Assembly: GCA_964593555.1 (NCBI GenBank)
Contig: CAZQIC010000023.1
Location: 1 to 45,773 of the forward strand
DNA: 45,773 nucleotides
From: CAZQIC01 sp964593555
GTDB lineage: Bacteria > Bacteroidota > Bacteroidia > JAFLBG01
Direction: 5' to 3'
Part shown: in pieces, positions 1-6,855 of the stretch
How positions within the stretch are numbered: position 1 is the stretch's first letter
Layout: each line of letters starts with the position of its first letter
Position numbers and translations under genes: made by a program
Notes under the pieces: model-generated
Seen by the model: only the letters and a program-made list of their open reading frames with translations
Told to the model about the DNA's origin: nothing
Databases searched by the model: none

Positions 1-59
1 AATAATGCACTCTCCTCCACTTTTTCTGAATGTAAAACTTCGGTACACCGTAGGTATCA
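1..59. repeat. Direct repeat copy 1, downstream of uvrB
   Basis: This 59-base stretch aligns without gaps to 461-519, with 53 of 59 positions identical by my count. Copy 2 lies just after the uvrB stop codon, and copy 1 is followed at 131-196 by a decayed uvrB tail. The pair is therefore one duplicated block rather than an unrelated repeat. The window edge may truncate copy 1. Confidence 0.8.
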
Positions 60-92
60 CCCGTCCGAACGGATCGTTCATCCGGGAGCGCA

Positions 93-113
93 TCCAGACT
101 GTAAGCGTCTGGA
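93..113. repeat. Short inverted repeat inside the duplicated block
   Basis: TCCAGAC at 93-99 pairs with GTCTGGA at 107-113 around a 7-base loop. It lies in about 70 bases that are present in copy 1 of the uvrB-downstream duplication but absent from copy 2, so it looks like a small insertion. Confidence 0.5.
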
Positions 114-130
114 CACTCGAACTGAAAGTG

Positions 131-196
131 CGGACTCTAATTAAATTTTGTTTGAGCAATTCTTCCAAGGCCCCCATTTCATCTCTCAGCCCCGTA
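131..196 (-). pseudogene. Decayed duplicate of the uvrB 3' end
   Basis: Read on the minus strand this segment gives LRDEMGALEELLKQ, against LRDEVKALEELLKT at the end of the intact UvrB encoded at 539-2566. The match continues through the stop region of uvrB at DNA level, with 22 identical bases around the old stop codon. A one-base deletion in the Lys-rich stretch shifts the frame, so the old stop is no longer read. No start or upstream coding sequence is present. This is a fragment of the UVR (UvrC-binding) domain left by a duplication and is not a functional gene. Confidence 0.75.
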
Positions 197-218
197 TGAA
201 GGGGTGTGTGATAAAACT

Positions 219-304
219 ACAGTTTGGCTGAGGGCGGGGGATTACAATTGGATATATCCAAAATATATCCAATTGTATCCATATTTTTTAAGATCACAAA
301 CTGT
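219..304. repeat. Nested hairpin element in a gene-free stretch
   Basis: An inner perfect inverted repeat has 15-base arms at 243-257 and 263-277 around a 5-base loop. An outer pair, ACAGTTTG at 219-226 and CAAACTGT at 297-304, encloses it. The stretch 199-460 has no credible coding sequence. The element has no U-tract, so it is not a typical terminator. It may be a small palindromic repeat element or a structured RNA. Confidence 0.6.
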
Positions 305-460
305 GACCAGTATAACGGCGAAGGGCTGTTGATATTACTTATATAATTCAAGGTTCCATTGTTCGCACAAAAGAATAGTAACGTACTCTACCAGAGATAA
401 ATTTTTTACCCGATGAAGTGACTTGCACCATTTTAAATTACCTTACTAGCGAAATTAATT

Positions 461-519
461 AATAACACACTCTCCTTCATATTTTCTGAATGAAAAACTT
501 CGGTACACCGTAGGTATCA
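461..519. repeat. Direct repeat copy 2, downstream of uvrB
   Basis: This is the partner of 1-59. It contains GTACACCGTAGGTAT (503-517), which also occurs at 43-57 and, with one change and in the other orientation, at 9903-9917. That core is probably a dispersed repeat of this genome. Confidence 0.75.
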
Positions 520-538
520 AGAGGTGACAGCGTGGACT

Positions 539-2566
539 CTAATTAAATTTTGTTTTTAGCAATTCTTCCAGCGCCTTTACTTCGTCACGTAAGCGCGCAG
601 CTTCCATAAAATCAAATTCTTTGGCTGCAGCTTCCATCGCTTTTTTTGTTTTGGAAATAGATTTTTCCAATTGTTCCTTACTCATGTATTGTACAATAGG
701 ATCAGCAGCAAGGCTTATTGCATCTTGCTCTTCGTAAGGTTTTGGACCTGTCCCTTTTGATTTTGAAAATCCTGCCTGGGCAAATGAAGACTCTTTTGAT
801 TTTACGATCTGTGTTGGTTTTACTCCCTTCTCAAAATTATATGCAATTTGTTTTTTTCTTCTTCTTTCGGTCTCGTCAATGGTCCTTCTCATTGAATCGG
901 TTATCTTATCTGCATACATAATTACCTTTCCATTTATATTTCGCGCTGCACGGCCCGCCGTTTGTGTCAAGGCCCTGTCCGATCTCAAAAACCCTTCCTT
1001 ATCTGCATCCAGTATAGCTACTAGTGATACTTCCGGTAAATCAAGTCCTTCCCGTAATAAATTAATACCGATCAATACATCAAATACTCCGTTTCTCAAG
1101 TCATGCAATATTTCTACCCGCTCAATTGTTTCAACATCAGAGTGAATATATCGGCAGCGGATATCCAGTTTGGTTAAATATTTCGCTAGCTCTTCCGCCA
1201 TACGTTTTGTAAGTGTTGTCACTAATATTCGCTCATCGCGTTTCGTCACTAAATTTATTTCTTCCAATAGGTCATCGACCTGATTAATGCAAGGGCGCAC
1301 TTCAATAATTGGATCTAATAATCCTGTTGGCCTTATTAATTGTTCAGCAATAACTCCTTCTGATTTTTGTAATTCATAATCGGCCGGTGTTGCGCTAACA
1401 TATATAACCTGGTTTTGCAGCGCTTCAAACTCTTCGAACCTCAATGGTCTGTTGTCCATTGCAGATGGTAAACGAAAACCGAATTCGACAAGATTTAATT
1501 TTCTTGCACGGTCACCACCATACATGGCGCGTATTTGTGGGATGGTAACATGACTTTCGTCTATCACCATTAAAAAATCGTCGGGGAAATAATCTAATAA
1601 ACAAAAAGGGCGTTCCCCTGCTTGTCGGTTATCAAAGTATCGTGAGTAATTTTCAATTCCAGAACAATAGCCCAGTTCGCGCATCATTTCAATATCATAA
1701 CTCACTCGGTCTTCAAGGCGTTTGGCTTCTACTGATTTGCCAATTTCTTTAAAGTATTCTACCTGCTTTACCATATCATCCTGAATCATGATGATTGCAT
1801 TTTGCAGTTCACTTTTTGAGGTAACAAAAATGTTCGCCGGATAAATATTTACACTTTCCAATTTTTCGATCCGTTTTCCTGTTGATGCTTCGATGGTTTC
1901 AATGCCTTCAATATCATCACCAAAAAATAAAATGCGCACCGCATAATCAGCATAAGCCAGAAAAATATCTACCGTATCACCTTTCACACGAAAATTACCC
2001 CGGGAAAATTCTGCTTCGGTACGGGAATAGAGGGCATCAACCAGTCGGTGTAAAAATTTATTGCGGCTGATGACTTCGCCAACTTTTGCATATATAATAT
2101 TCTCACTAAAAGATGTAGGGTTACCAATACCATAAATGCAGGATACTGACGAAACAACAATTACATCTCTTCTGCCGGATAATAAAGATGAAGAAGCACT
2201 GAGCCTGAGTTTTTCTATTTCTTCATTGATAGAAAGATCTTTTTCTATATACGTATTTGTAACAGGTAAATAAGCTTCGGGTTGGTAATAGTCATAATAA
2301 GAGACAAAGTATTCAACAGAATTATTTGGAAAAAACTGCTTGAATTCTCCGTAAAGCTGGGCAGCTAGTGTTTTGTTATGACTTAATATTAGTGTTGGTT
2401 TTTTAATTTCCTGGATTACATTCGCGATGGTAAAAGTTTTTCCTGAACCTGTAACGCCTAACAATGTTTGATATCGGGTGTTATCATTTAAGCCCCGCAC
2501 CAGTTGTTTTATGGCTTCCGGCTGATCACCTGTAGGAACAAAATCTGCTGTAATTTTAAAATCCAC
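539..2566 (-). CDS. uvrB: UvrB, excinuclease ABC subunit B
   Basis: This is the DNA-damage recognition and verification helicase of nucleotide excision repair; it receives the lesion from UvrA and recruits UvrC. The 675-residue length is normal for the family. Visible motifs are Walker A GVTGSGKT (about residues 37-44), the damage-probing beta-hairpin region with YYDYYQPEAY (about 90-100), the DESH helicase motif II (about 335), helicase motifs near ATLTKRMAEEL and QTAGRAARN, and a C-terminal UVR domain that binds UvrC (about 635-670). The start MDFKITADFVPTGDQPEAI matches the usual UvrB N-terminus. It is transcribed alone and divergently from 2770-3072. Its 3' end is partly duplicated at 131-196. 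Confidence 0.98.
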   Translation of the reverse strand: MDFKITADFVPTGDQPEAIKQLVRGLNDNTRYQTLLGVTGSGKTFTIANVIQEIKKPTLILSHNKTLAAQLYGEFKQFFPNNSVEYFVSYYDYYQPEAYLPVTNTYIEKDLSINEEIEKLRLSASSSLLSGRRDVIVVSSVSCIYGIGNPTSFSENIIYAKVGEVISRNKFLHRLVDALYSRTEAEFSRGNFRVKGDTVDIFLAYADYAVRILFFGDDIEGIETIEASTGKRIEKLESVNIYPANIFVTSKSELQNAIIMIQDDMVKQVEYFKEIGKSVEAKRLEDRVSYDIEMMRELGYCSGIENYSRYFDNRQAGERPFCLLDYFPDDFLMVIDESHVTIPQIRAMYGGDRARKLNLVEFGFRLPSAMDNRPLRFEEFEALQNQVIYVSATPADYELQKSEGVIAEQLIRPTGLLDPIIEVRPCINQVDDLLEEINLVTKRDERILVTTLTKRMAEELAKYLTKLDIRCRYIHSDVETIERVEILHDLRNGVFDVLIGINLLREGLDLPEVSLVAILDADKEGFLRSDRALTQTAGRAARNINGKVIMYADKITDSMRRTIDETERRRKKQIAYNFEKGVKPTQIVKSKESSFAQAGFSKSKGTGPKPYEEQDAISLAADPIVQYMSKEQLEKSISKTKKAMEAAAKEFDFMEAARLRDEVKALEELLKTKFN

Positions 2567-2769
2567 AGGTAAATTTACGATTAATATCCGGGTGTTGAAA
2601 GTAAATATATGTTAGGCAATTGCAATTATTCAAATTTTTATTGTTGTTGTGAAAGCTCAACCTGTTTGAGTATTATTTTCCTCAGTTCAAATTATTTTTA
2701 TTCGAAAATATTGAAATTTGGCAGGGAATAGTTTTTGTATTTGGAATGATAGAACAATAATGGACCATT

Positions 2770-3072
2770 ATGGGATTCAAAAAAACAGAAAGAATAAATG
2801 GCAAACGGAAAAGGATAAAAAAGTTTCCAGGTTATCCTGCTTATCCTCCCAGTGAGGATTTATATACTAACAGCAGGGAGACGGATATAAACCCTGATAA
2901 TCCTTATGAAATGAAAACTCCGAATGAGGATGTTAATACACCAAATGAAAAGGACTATTTGCTTACGGGTGATGATCTTGATGTGCCGGGTGCAGAGCTG
3001 GATGATGAAAGTGAATTGGTAGGCAGCGAAGACGAAGAAAATAATTATTACAGCATCAGTGATAACCGCTGA
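2770..3072 (+). CDS. Small acidic Bacteroidota protein of unknown function
   Basis: The 100-residue protein has a basic N-terminus (GFKKTERINGKRKRIKK), then a PGYPAYPPSEDLY segment and a strongly acidic C-terminal half with DLDVPGAELDDE and GSEDEENNYYS. I recognise this block pattern from short uncharacterised proteins found across Bacteroidota, but know no function. There is no signal peptide or membrane segment, so it is probably a cytoplasmic, partly disordered protein. It is divergent from uvrB, with about 200 bases between them. The motif conservation and clean start make it a real gene rather than a chance ORF. Confidence 0.75.
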   Translation: MGFKKTERINGKRKRIKKFPGYPAYPPSEDLYTNSRETDINPDNPYEMKTPNEDVNTPNEKDYLLTGDDLDVPGAELDDESELVGSEDEENNYYSISDNR

Positions 3073-3082
3073 TGTAGATTAA

Positions 3083-3566
3083 TTATTGCTCCTCGGTTTC
3101 CAGAATTCCTTTTAAGTTTTTTAAATATCGTTTCATTCTACGCGCATACCACATTTGGATAAAAATTGCAGGAGGAATAAAGGGCAATATTTGCAGCATA
3201 TTGTCGAGCGAAAATGAAAGTTGAACTGTAAATTTTGATTTTCCATTTTCTAACGTTTCAATTGTTCTGATACACTCAACCCAGGTAGGGTGGGAGTCTG
3301 GTGTTTCCGCGATAAATTTTGTTGGTCGGTCAAGGACCTTGAGTATAGTTGNNNNNNNNNNTAGTTGGAGTTGTAAATTTAAAGTAACGGTAAACAGTAA
3401 TGTATTCAGTTACCTGTGTGCCTAATGTTTTTTCTCCATGTACTTCCATCTTTGCTACTTCTGGTCTCCATTTAGGATCATTATTGAGGTCGCTGATGTA
3501 ATCGAAAATTTTTTCGGGTGATGTATTGATCTCGATGGCATGAAGAAGGCAAATGTTTTTTTTCAT
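3083..3566 (-). CDS. SRPBCC-family protein, interrupted by an assembly gap
   Basis: The N-terminal part starts MKKNICLLHAIEINTSPEKI and has the SRPBCC (START/polyketide cyclase-like) pattern, with IFDYISDLNNDPKWRPEV. After ten N at 3352-3361 a different frame continues the same fold: LKVLDRPTKFIAETPD, HPTWVECIRTIETLENGKS, a hydrophobic stretch around MLQILPFIPPAIFIQMWYA, and an end at TEEQ with the stop at 3083-3085. The known bases on both sides of the gap total 474, a multiple of three, so the real missing length should be a multiple of three and the ten-base gap is only nominal. The gene is otherwise intact, about 160 residues. It probably binds a small hydrophobic ligand; the substrate is unknown. 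Confidence 0.75.
3352..3361. other. Assembly gap (10 N)
   Basis: Ten undetermined bases lie inside the SRPBCC gene. Reading-frame arithmetic across the gap shows that ten is not the true length if the gene is intact. Confidence 0.99.
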
Positions 3567-3572
3567 ATTAAC

Positions 3573-4166
3573 TTAGTTGTTATCAATCCCTTCCCATTTA
3601 CGTTTATTTGAACCTGGTTTTACTATTATCTTATAACCTCGTTCTTTATTTTGTTTAATTATTTTTTTTCGTAATTGAGCTGGATGGAAAGCATTAAATA
3701 AATAACTGCCTCGTTTTATTTTATGAACCATTTTTAATGCACCATATGCGGATGATGCGCAACGTTGTCCGAAGAAAGAATAATCGTAAGCGGGCTTAAT
3801 TAAATTGTATTGATAAAACCTAAGCAATTGTTGTTTTTCTTCCGCCGATAATGGAATAAATATTTTCGTGACTTTTTTGTCCTTTGTAATATTTACCCAT
3901 TCTTGTATAGTGTGTTGCTGGAATATTCCATTATTTCTTTTTAGGTGTGGAAAAATATGAATTCGGTGTCCTTTAAAAAAGAATCCATAAGCGGTTTGAT
4001 CAATTTGAATAACAACATGTCCGCCTTTATAACCGCCAATAGTTCTTTGCTCGTTGATATATTGTTTGCGTGGTTTGGAACCATGAGCTATTTGGACAAC
4101 GATGGTATCTTGAGAGTATGTCTTTATGTATAAGATGATTAATAAGAAAAATAAGTGTTTTTTCAT
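3573..4166 (-). CDS. Secreted hypothetical protein with candidate His/Cys catalytic pair
   Basis: The chosen start gives MKKHLFFLLIILYIKTYSQ, a clear signal peptide. An in-frame ATG at 4181, overlapping the aroE stop by 4 bases, would add five residues (MNYTS) and cannot be excluded. The mature part has GGYKGGHVVIQID in its first third and DYSFFGQRCASSAYGAL later. A His in a strand followed by a Cys at the start of a helix resembles circularly permuted papain-fold (NlpC/P60- or YiiX-like) hydrolases, but this is inference from the pattern only. The tail is Lys-rich. It directly follows aroE and precedes the SRPBCC gene by 6 bases, suggesting co-transcription. Confidence 0.65.
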   Translation of the reverse strand: MKKHLFFLLIILYIKTYSQDTIVVQIAHGSKPRKQYINEQRTIGGYKGGHVVIQIDQTAYGFFFKGHRIHIFPHLKRNNGIFQQHTIQEWVNITKDKKVTKIFIPLSAEEKQQLLRFYQYNLIKPAYDYSFFGQRCASSAYGALKMVHKIKRGSYLFNAFHPAQLRKKIIKQNKERGYKIIVKPGSNKRKWEGIDNN

Positions 4167-4177
4167 GCTAGTATAAT

Positions 4178-4939
4178 TCACTCATTCCAAATTCCCCATG
4201 CTTTCTCCGCCTGAAAATAAAACATAGATGAACCATTAAGTGTAGCGCATCCTTTTTCCTTTGCCTTTTTCAAAAATAAAGTTTCTTCGGGATTATAAAT
4301 AAGATCGTATAGAAAGTGTGATGGGGAAATAAGGTTATAGGGGATAGAGGGGCAATCATTAATGTTTGGAAACATTCCTACCGGAGTAGTATTAATAATA
4401 AGTTTACAAATATCAATTACATTTTTTGTAAGCTCGCTATAGGATAAAATGTTATTTACGGGATCAGCCTTACGCGAAACAAAAAAAGTATTGACTCCTA
4501 ATTCTTTTAATACATAACTCACTGCTTTTGCTGCGCCGCCTGTACCCAGGATAAGTGCATGTGAATGACTGCTTTCTAAAAATGGCTTAATGCTTTCGCG
4601 GAAACCTGTTACGTCGGTGTTGTAACCAATAAGTTCATGGTTCTTAGTTCCTGGTTGTTGGTTTATTTTAATGGTGTTGACAGCGCCGACTTTTGCTGCC
4701 GTATCATCAAGCCGTGTTAAAAAAGGAATTACACTTTGCTTGTAAGGGATAGTAACATTTAAACCGATTAAGTCGGGATGGCGGTTAATTATTGCGGGAA
4801 GTTCGTTGATGTTTTCAATATCAAAAAGTTCGTAAGCGGCATTTGTCTTTAATTGTTCAAACTTGGATGTAAAATATTTTTTTGAAAAGCTGTGGGTGAG
4901 GGGATGGCCTATGAGTCCGTATTTTATTTTGCTTTTCAA
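4178..4939 (-). CDS. aroE: Shikimate dehydrogenase
   Basis: It reduces 3-dehydroshikimate to shikimate with NADPH in aromatic amino acid biosynthesis. The 253-residue protein has the substrate motif GLIGHPLTHSFSKKYF at the N-terminus, NVTIPYKQ with the catalytic Lys (about residue 66), the nucleotide-binding LILGTGGAAKAV (about 128-139), NTTPVGMFP, and a C-terminal NGSSMFYFQAEKAWGIW. The segment before GYNTDVTGF contains NQQPGTKNHE, encoded by a low-complexity repeat of a type otherwise seen between genes. The next gene downstream overlaps or nearly abuts its stop. Confidence 0.96.
   Translation of the reverse strand: MKSKIKYGLIGHPLTHSFSKKYFTSKFEQLKTNAAYELFDIENINELPAIINRHPDLIGLNVTIPYKQSVIPFLTRLDDTAAKVGAVNTIKINQQPGTKNHELIGYNTDVTGFRESIKPFLESSHSHALILGTGGAAKAVSYVLKELGVNTFFVSRKADPVNNILSYSELTKNVIDICKLIINTTPVGMFPNINDCPSIPYNLISPSHFLYDLIYNPEETLFLKKAKEKGCATLNGSSMFYFQAEKAWGIWNE
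4631..4665. repeat. Minisatellite-like sequence inside aroE
   Basis: The stretch consists of short degenerate units of the AGTTCATGGTTCTTAGTTCC type. It encodes an extra polar loop (NQQPGTKNHE) in AroE. Similar repeats occur between genes at 5690-5716 and 26170-26205. Confidence 0.4.
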
Positions 4940-4975
4940 GGTAAAGTTGTTTTTGTGAAGCCCACAGTTGGTTCT

Positions 4976-5024
4976 CGACAGGCTCGAACTGACTTGTACG
5001 CGTTAGGTCACATTGAGCCTGTCG
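4976..5024. repeat. Inverted-repeat element between aroE and the DedA gene
   Basis: CGACAGGCTC at 4976-4985 is perfectly complementary to GAGCCTGTCG at 5015-5024, with a 29-base loop. Related pieces are at 24483-24517 (GGACAGGC and GCCTGTCC inside the HlyD gene) and about 30822-30834. This looks like a dispersed palindromic repeat. It could also act as a weak transcription stop for the DedA gene. Confidence 0.6.
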
Positions 5025-5040
5025 AAATGTGATGCGTAAA

Positions 5041-5685
5041 TTATTGCGCTTTCTTATTTTTTCTGGCTTTGATCAACTCAAAAATAATCGGCAGTACCGA
5101 AATTAAAATAATTCCCAACGCAACTTTTTCAATGTTTGCTTTTATCCAGGGAATTGTTCCTAAAAAATAACCTGCAAATGTCAAACTCCCAATCCATATT
5201 ACTCCACCGAGAATATCGAACGACAAAAACTTTCTGTAATTCATTTTTGCTACACCGGCAACAAAAGGAGAAAAGGTTCTTACAATAGGAACAAAGCGTG
5301 CCATGATAATTGTTTTGGTTCCGTACTTTTCAAAAAAATCGTGTGTCTTGTCAAGATACTCCTGTTTAACAATAGGTTTTCCTCTGAATTTTAATCGCGT
5401 TTGGATCGCGTTTAATCCGAGTTTTCTTCCTACCCAATAATTTGTATTATCTCCCACGACTGCTGCAACAAATAATAGTAAAGTCAAAACGGTCATATCC
5501 ATATAACCAGCTCTTGCAAATAAACCTGCAGTAAACAATAATGAATCTCCGGGTAAAAATGGCATGATCACTAAGCCCGTCTCAATAAAAATTACGGCAA
5601 ACAAAATAAAATAAACTGCTGTTCCGTAATTGGCAAAAAGCCAATCAAAATCAAGATGGATGATATGTTTAAATATTTCTACCAC
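5041..5685 (-). CDS. DedA-family membrane protein
   Basis: DedA/SNARE-associated (VTT-domain) proteins are inner-membrane proteins involved in membrane homeostasis; several act as phospholipid scramblases or undecaprenyl-phosphate flippases. This one has 214 residues, close to the usual 200-220. Family motifs are IMPFLPGDSLLFTAG (about residues 40-54) and MARFVPIVRTFSPFVAG (about 129-145), whose acidic and Arg residues are conserved in the family. Four to five hydrophobic segments are visible and the C-terminus is basic (KARKNKKAQ). It lies downstream of the rhodanese gene on the same strand. The lipid it moves is unknown. Confidence 0.9.
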   Translation of the reverse strand: MVEIFKHIIHLDFDWLFANYGTAVYFILFAVIFIETGLVIMPFLPGDSLLFTAGLFARAGYMDMTVLTLLLFVAAVVGDNTNYWVGRKLGLNAIQTRLKFRGKPIVKQEYLDKTHDFFEKYGTKTIIMARFVPIVRTFSPFVAGVAKMNYRKFLSFDILGGVIWIGSLTFAGYFLGTIPWIKANIEKVALGIILISVLPIIFELIKARKNKKAQ

Positions 5686-5745
5686 AGGTTGTCAGTTATC
5701 AGTTGTTAGTTGTTGTCTTATGTTTTGCCTACGATTTTGCCGGAA

Positions 5746-6063
5746 TCAATATTTCGCCATTGTATTGTCAATCTCATCAGCCCAGGCAAGTATGCCACCT
5801 TTTAAATTGAACAGATTATTGTAACCCTGCGTTTGTAATGCTTGTATTATAGCTGCTGAGCGTCTTCCGCTTTTGCAATGCACAATTACTTTTTTTGTTT
5901 TGGAAATTTTATCAAGGTTATCCATTACATCTCCCATTGGAATTAATTCTCCGTCAATAGCGCAAATGTCAGCCTCATGTGACTCACGCACATCTATCAA
6001 TTGGAAATCTTCCTTATCATCCCGCATTTTTTTTAACTCAGCAACAGAAACTTCTTGTATCAT
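5746..6063 (-). CDS. Single-domain rhodanese-like sulfurtransferase
   Basis: The 105-residue protein is one rhodanese domain with QLIDVRESHE, a loop with GDVMDNL, and the active-site loop HCKSGRRSA with the catalytic Cys at residue 63. A six-residue loop (CKSGRR) is typical of rhodaneses that carry a persulfide, as opposed to seven-residue phosphatase loops. No signal peptide is present, so it acts in the cytoplasm. It lies 12 bases downstream of the ComA-like gene, which links it to sulfur metabolism by context, although small rhodaneses are common in many settings. Confidence 0.9.
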   Translation of the reverse strand: MIQEVSVAELKKMRDDKEDFQLIDVRESHEADICAIDGELIPMGDVMDNLDKISKTKKVIVHCKSGRRSAAIIQALQTQGYNNLFNLKGGILAWADEIDNTMAKY

Positions 6064-6075
6064 AACGAAATAAAA

Positions 6076-6855
6076 TTAAACTGCTTTTTTGTTTTTGTTA
6101 GGAAGAAAAGTGAAAAATGTATCTCCTCTTAGTCCAATCCGTAAGCACTCCAATGGAATTACATCATCAGGGCCAATATTACCAAGATTTACATTGGCAC
6201 CCAATAATTTAATGAACCATATCTGCTGGGATTTTTGCGGGGCCTCCCAGATAATACTTTCCTTAGGAATTTTCGCTAAAATTTTATTGATGAGTAACGT
6301 ATGCGCATGTCCGTTCGCCCTGTAAATGCCCACATTACCGCTTTCCCTGGCTTCCGCGATTACTTTCCATGAACCTGCCTCAAGTTCTTTTTTCATCATC
6401 GAGGTCCACTTGTTGGGATGAATAATAATTCCTTCTTCTTTAGAACCCACTTCAGATAGAACAACTCTGTCCTTCGCAAGCTTATTAATGTATTCACATT
6501 TTTTATCGTGCGCCAATTCAATCGAGCCATCGGAAACTTCAACCATTTCCAATTTGTACTTGTCTAAAAGTTTTTGGTATTCATTAAACATTTTACGAAT
6601 AATAAATGCTTCAAACAATGTTCCACCAAAATAAACTTTGAAACCAGCTTCGTGATAAAGTTTTATTTTTTTCTCAATGTCTTTGGTAACAATGGCTGTT
6701 CCGAATCCAAACTTAACCACGTCAATAAATTCACCTGAAGCATTCGTCATATCCTCAGCTTGCCTAAAGCTAAGTCCCTTATCCATCACCATGGTAAGCC
6801 CATTTTTTCTCGGTTGTTCTGTCCTTTCGGGTAAATTGGTAAGTTTAAAGTTCAT
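6076..6855 (-). CDS. Phosphosulfolactate synthase-like protein (ComA family)
   Basis: The 259-residue protein has the whole-length pattern of the ComA family: GLTMVMDKGLSFRQAEDM, a FIDVVKFGFGTA strand, the YFGGTLFEAF core, MVEVSDGSIEL, and the C-terminal GANVNLGNIGPDDVIPLE and LRGDTF. In methanogens ComA joins sulfite and phosphoenolpyruvate to give (2R)-phosphosulfolactate for coenzyme M. Bacteroidota do not make coenzyme M, so the product is probably used for another sulfonate, or the reaction differs. The start overlaps the upstream TPR gene by 11 bases, implying translational coupling. It is unrelated to the competence protein also called ComA. Confidence 0.85.
   Translation of the reverse strand: MNFKLTNLPERTEQPRKNGLTMVMDKGLSFRQAEDMTNASGEFIDVVKFGFGTAIVTKDIEKKIKLYHEAGFKVYFGGTLFEAFIIRKMFNEYQKLLDKYKLEMVEVSDGSIELAHDKKCEYINKLAKDRVVLSEVGSKEEGIIIHPNKWTSMMKKELEAGSWKVIAEARESGNVGIYRANGHAHTLLINKILAKIPKESIIWEAPQKSQQIWFIKLLGANVNLGNIGPDDVIPLECLRIGLRGDTFFTFLPNKNKKAV

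Noticed and set aside
5..199. Possible plus-strand ORF at the window start
   Set aside because: It runs across the decayed uvrB tail on the wrong strand and through the duplicated repeat.
6076..6855. Competence protein ComA
   Set aside because: The sequence is that of the phosphosulfolactate synthase family; it has no competence response-regulator or ABC features.
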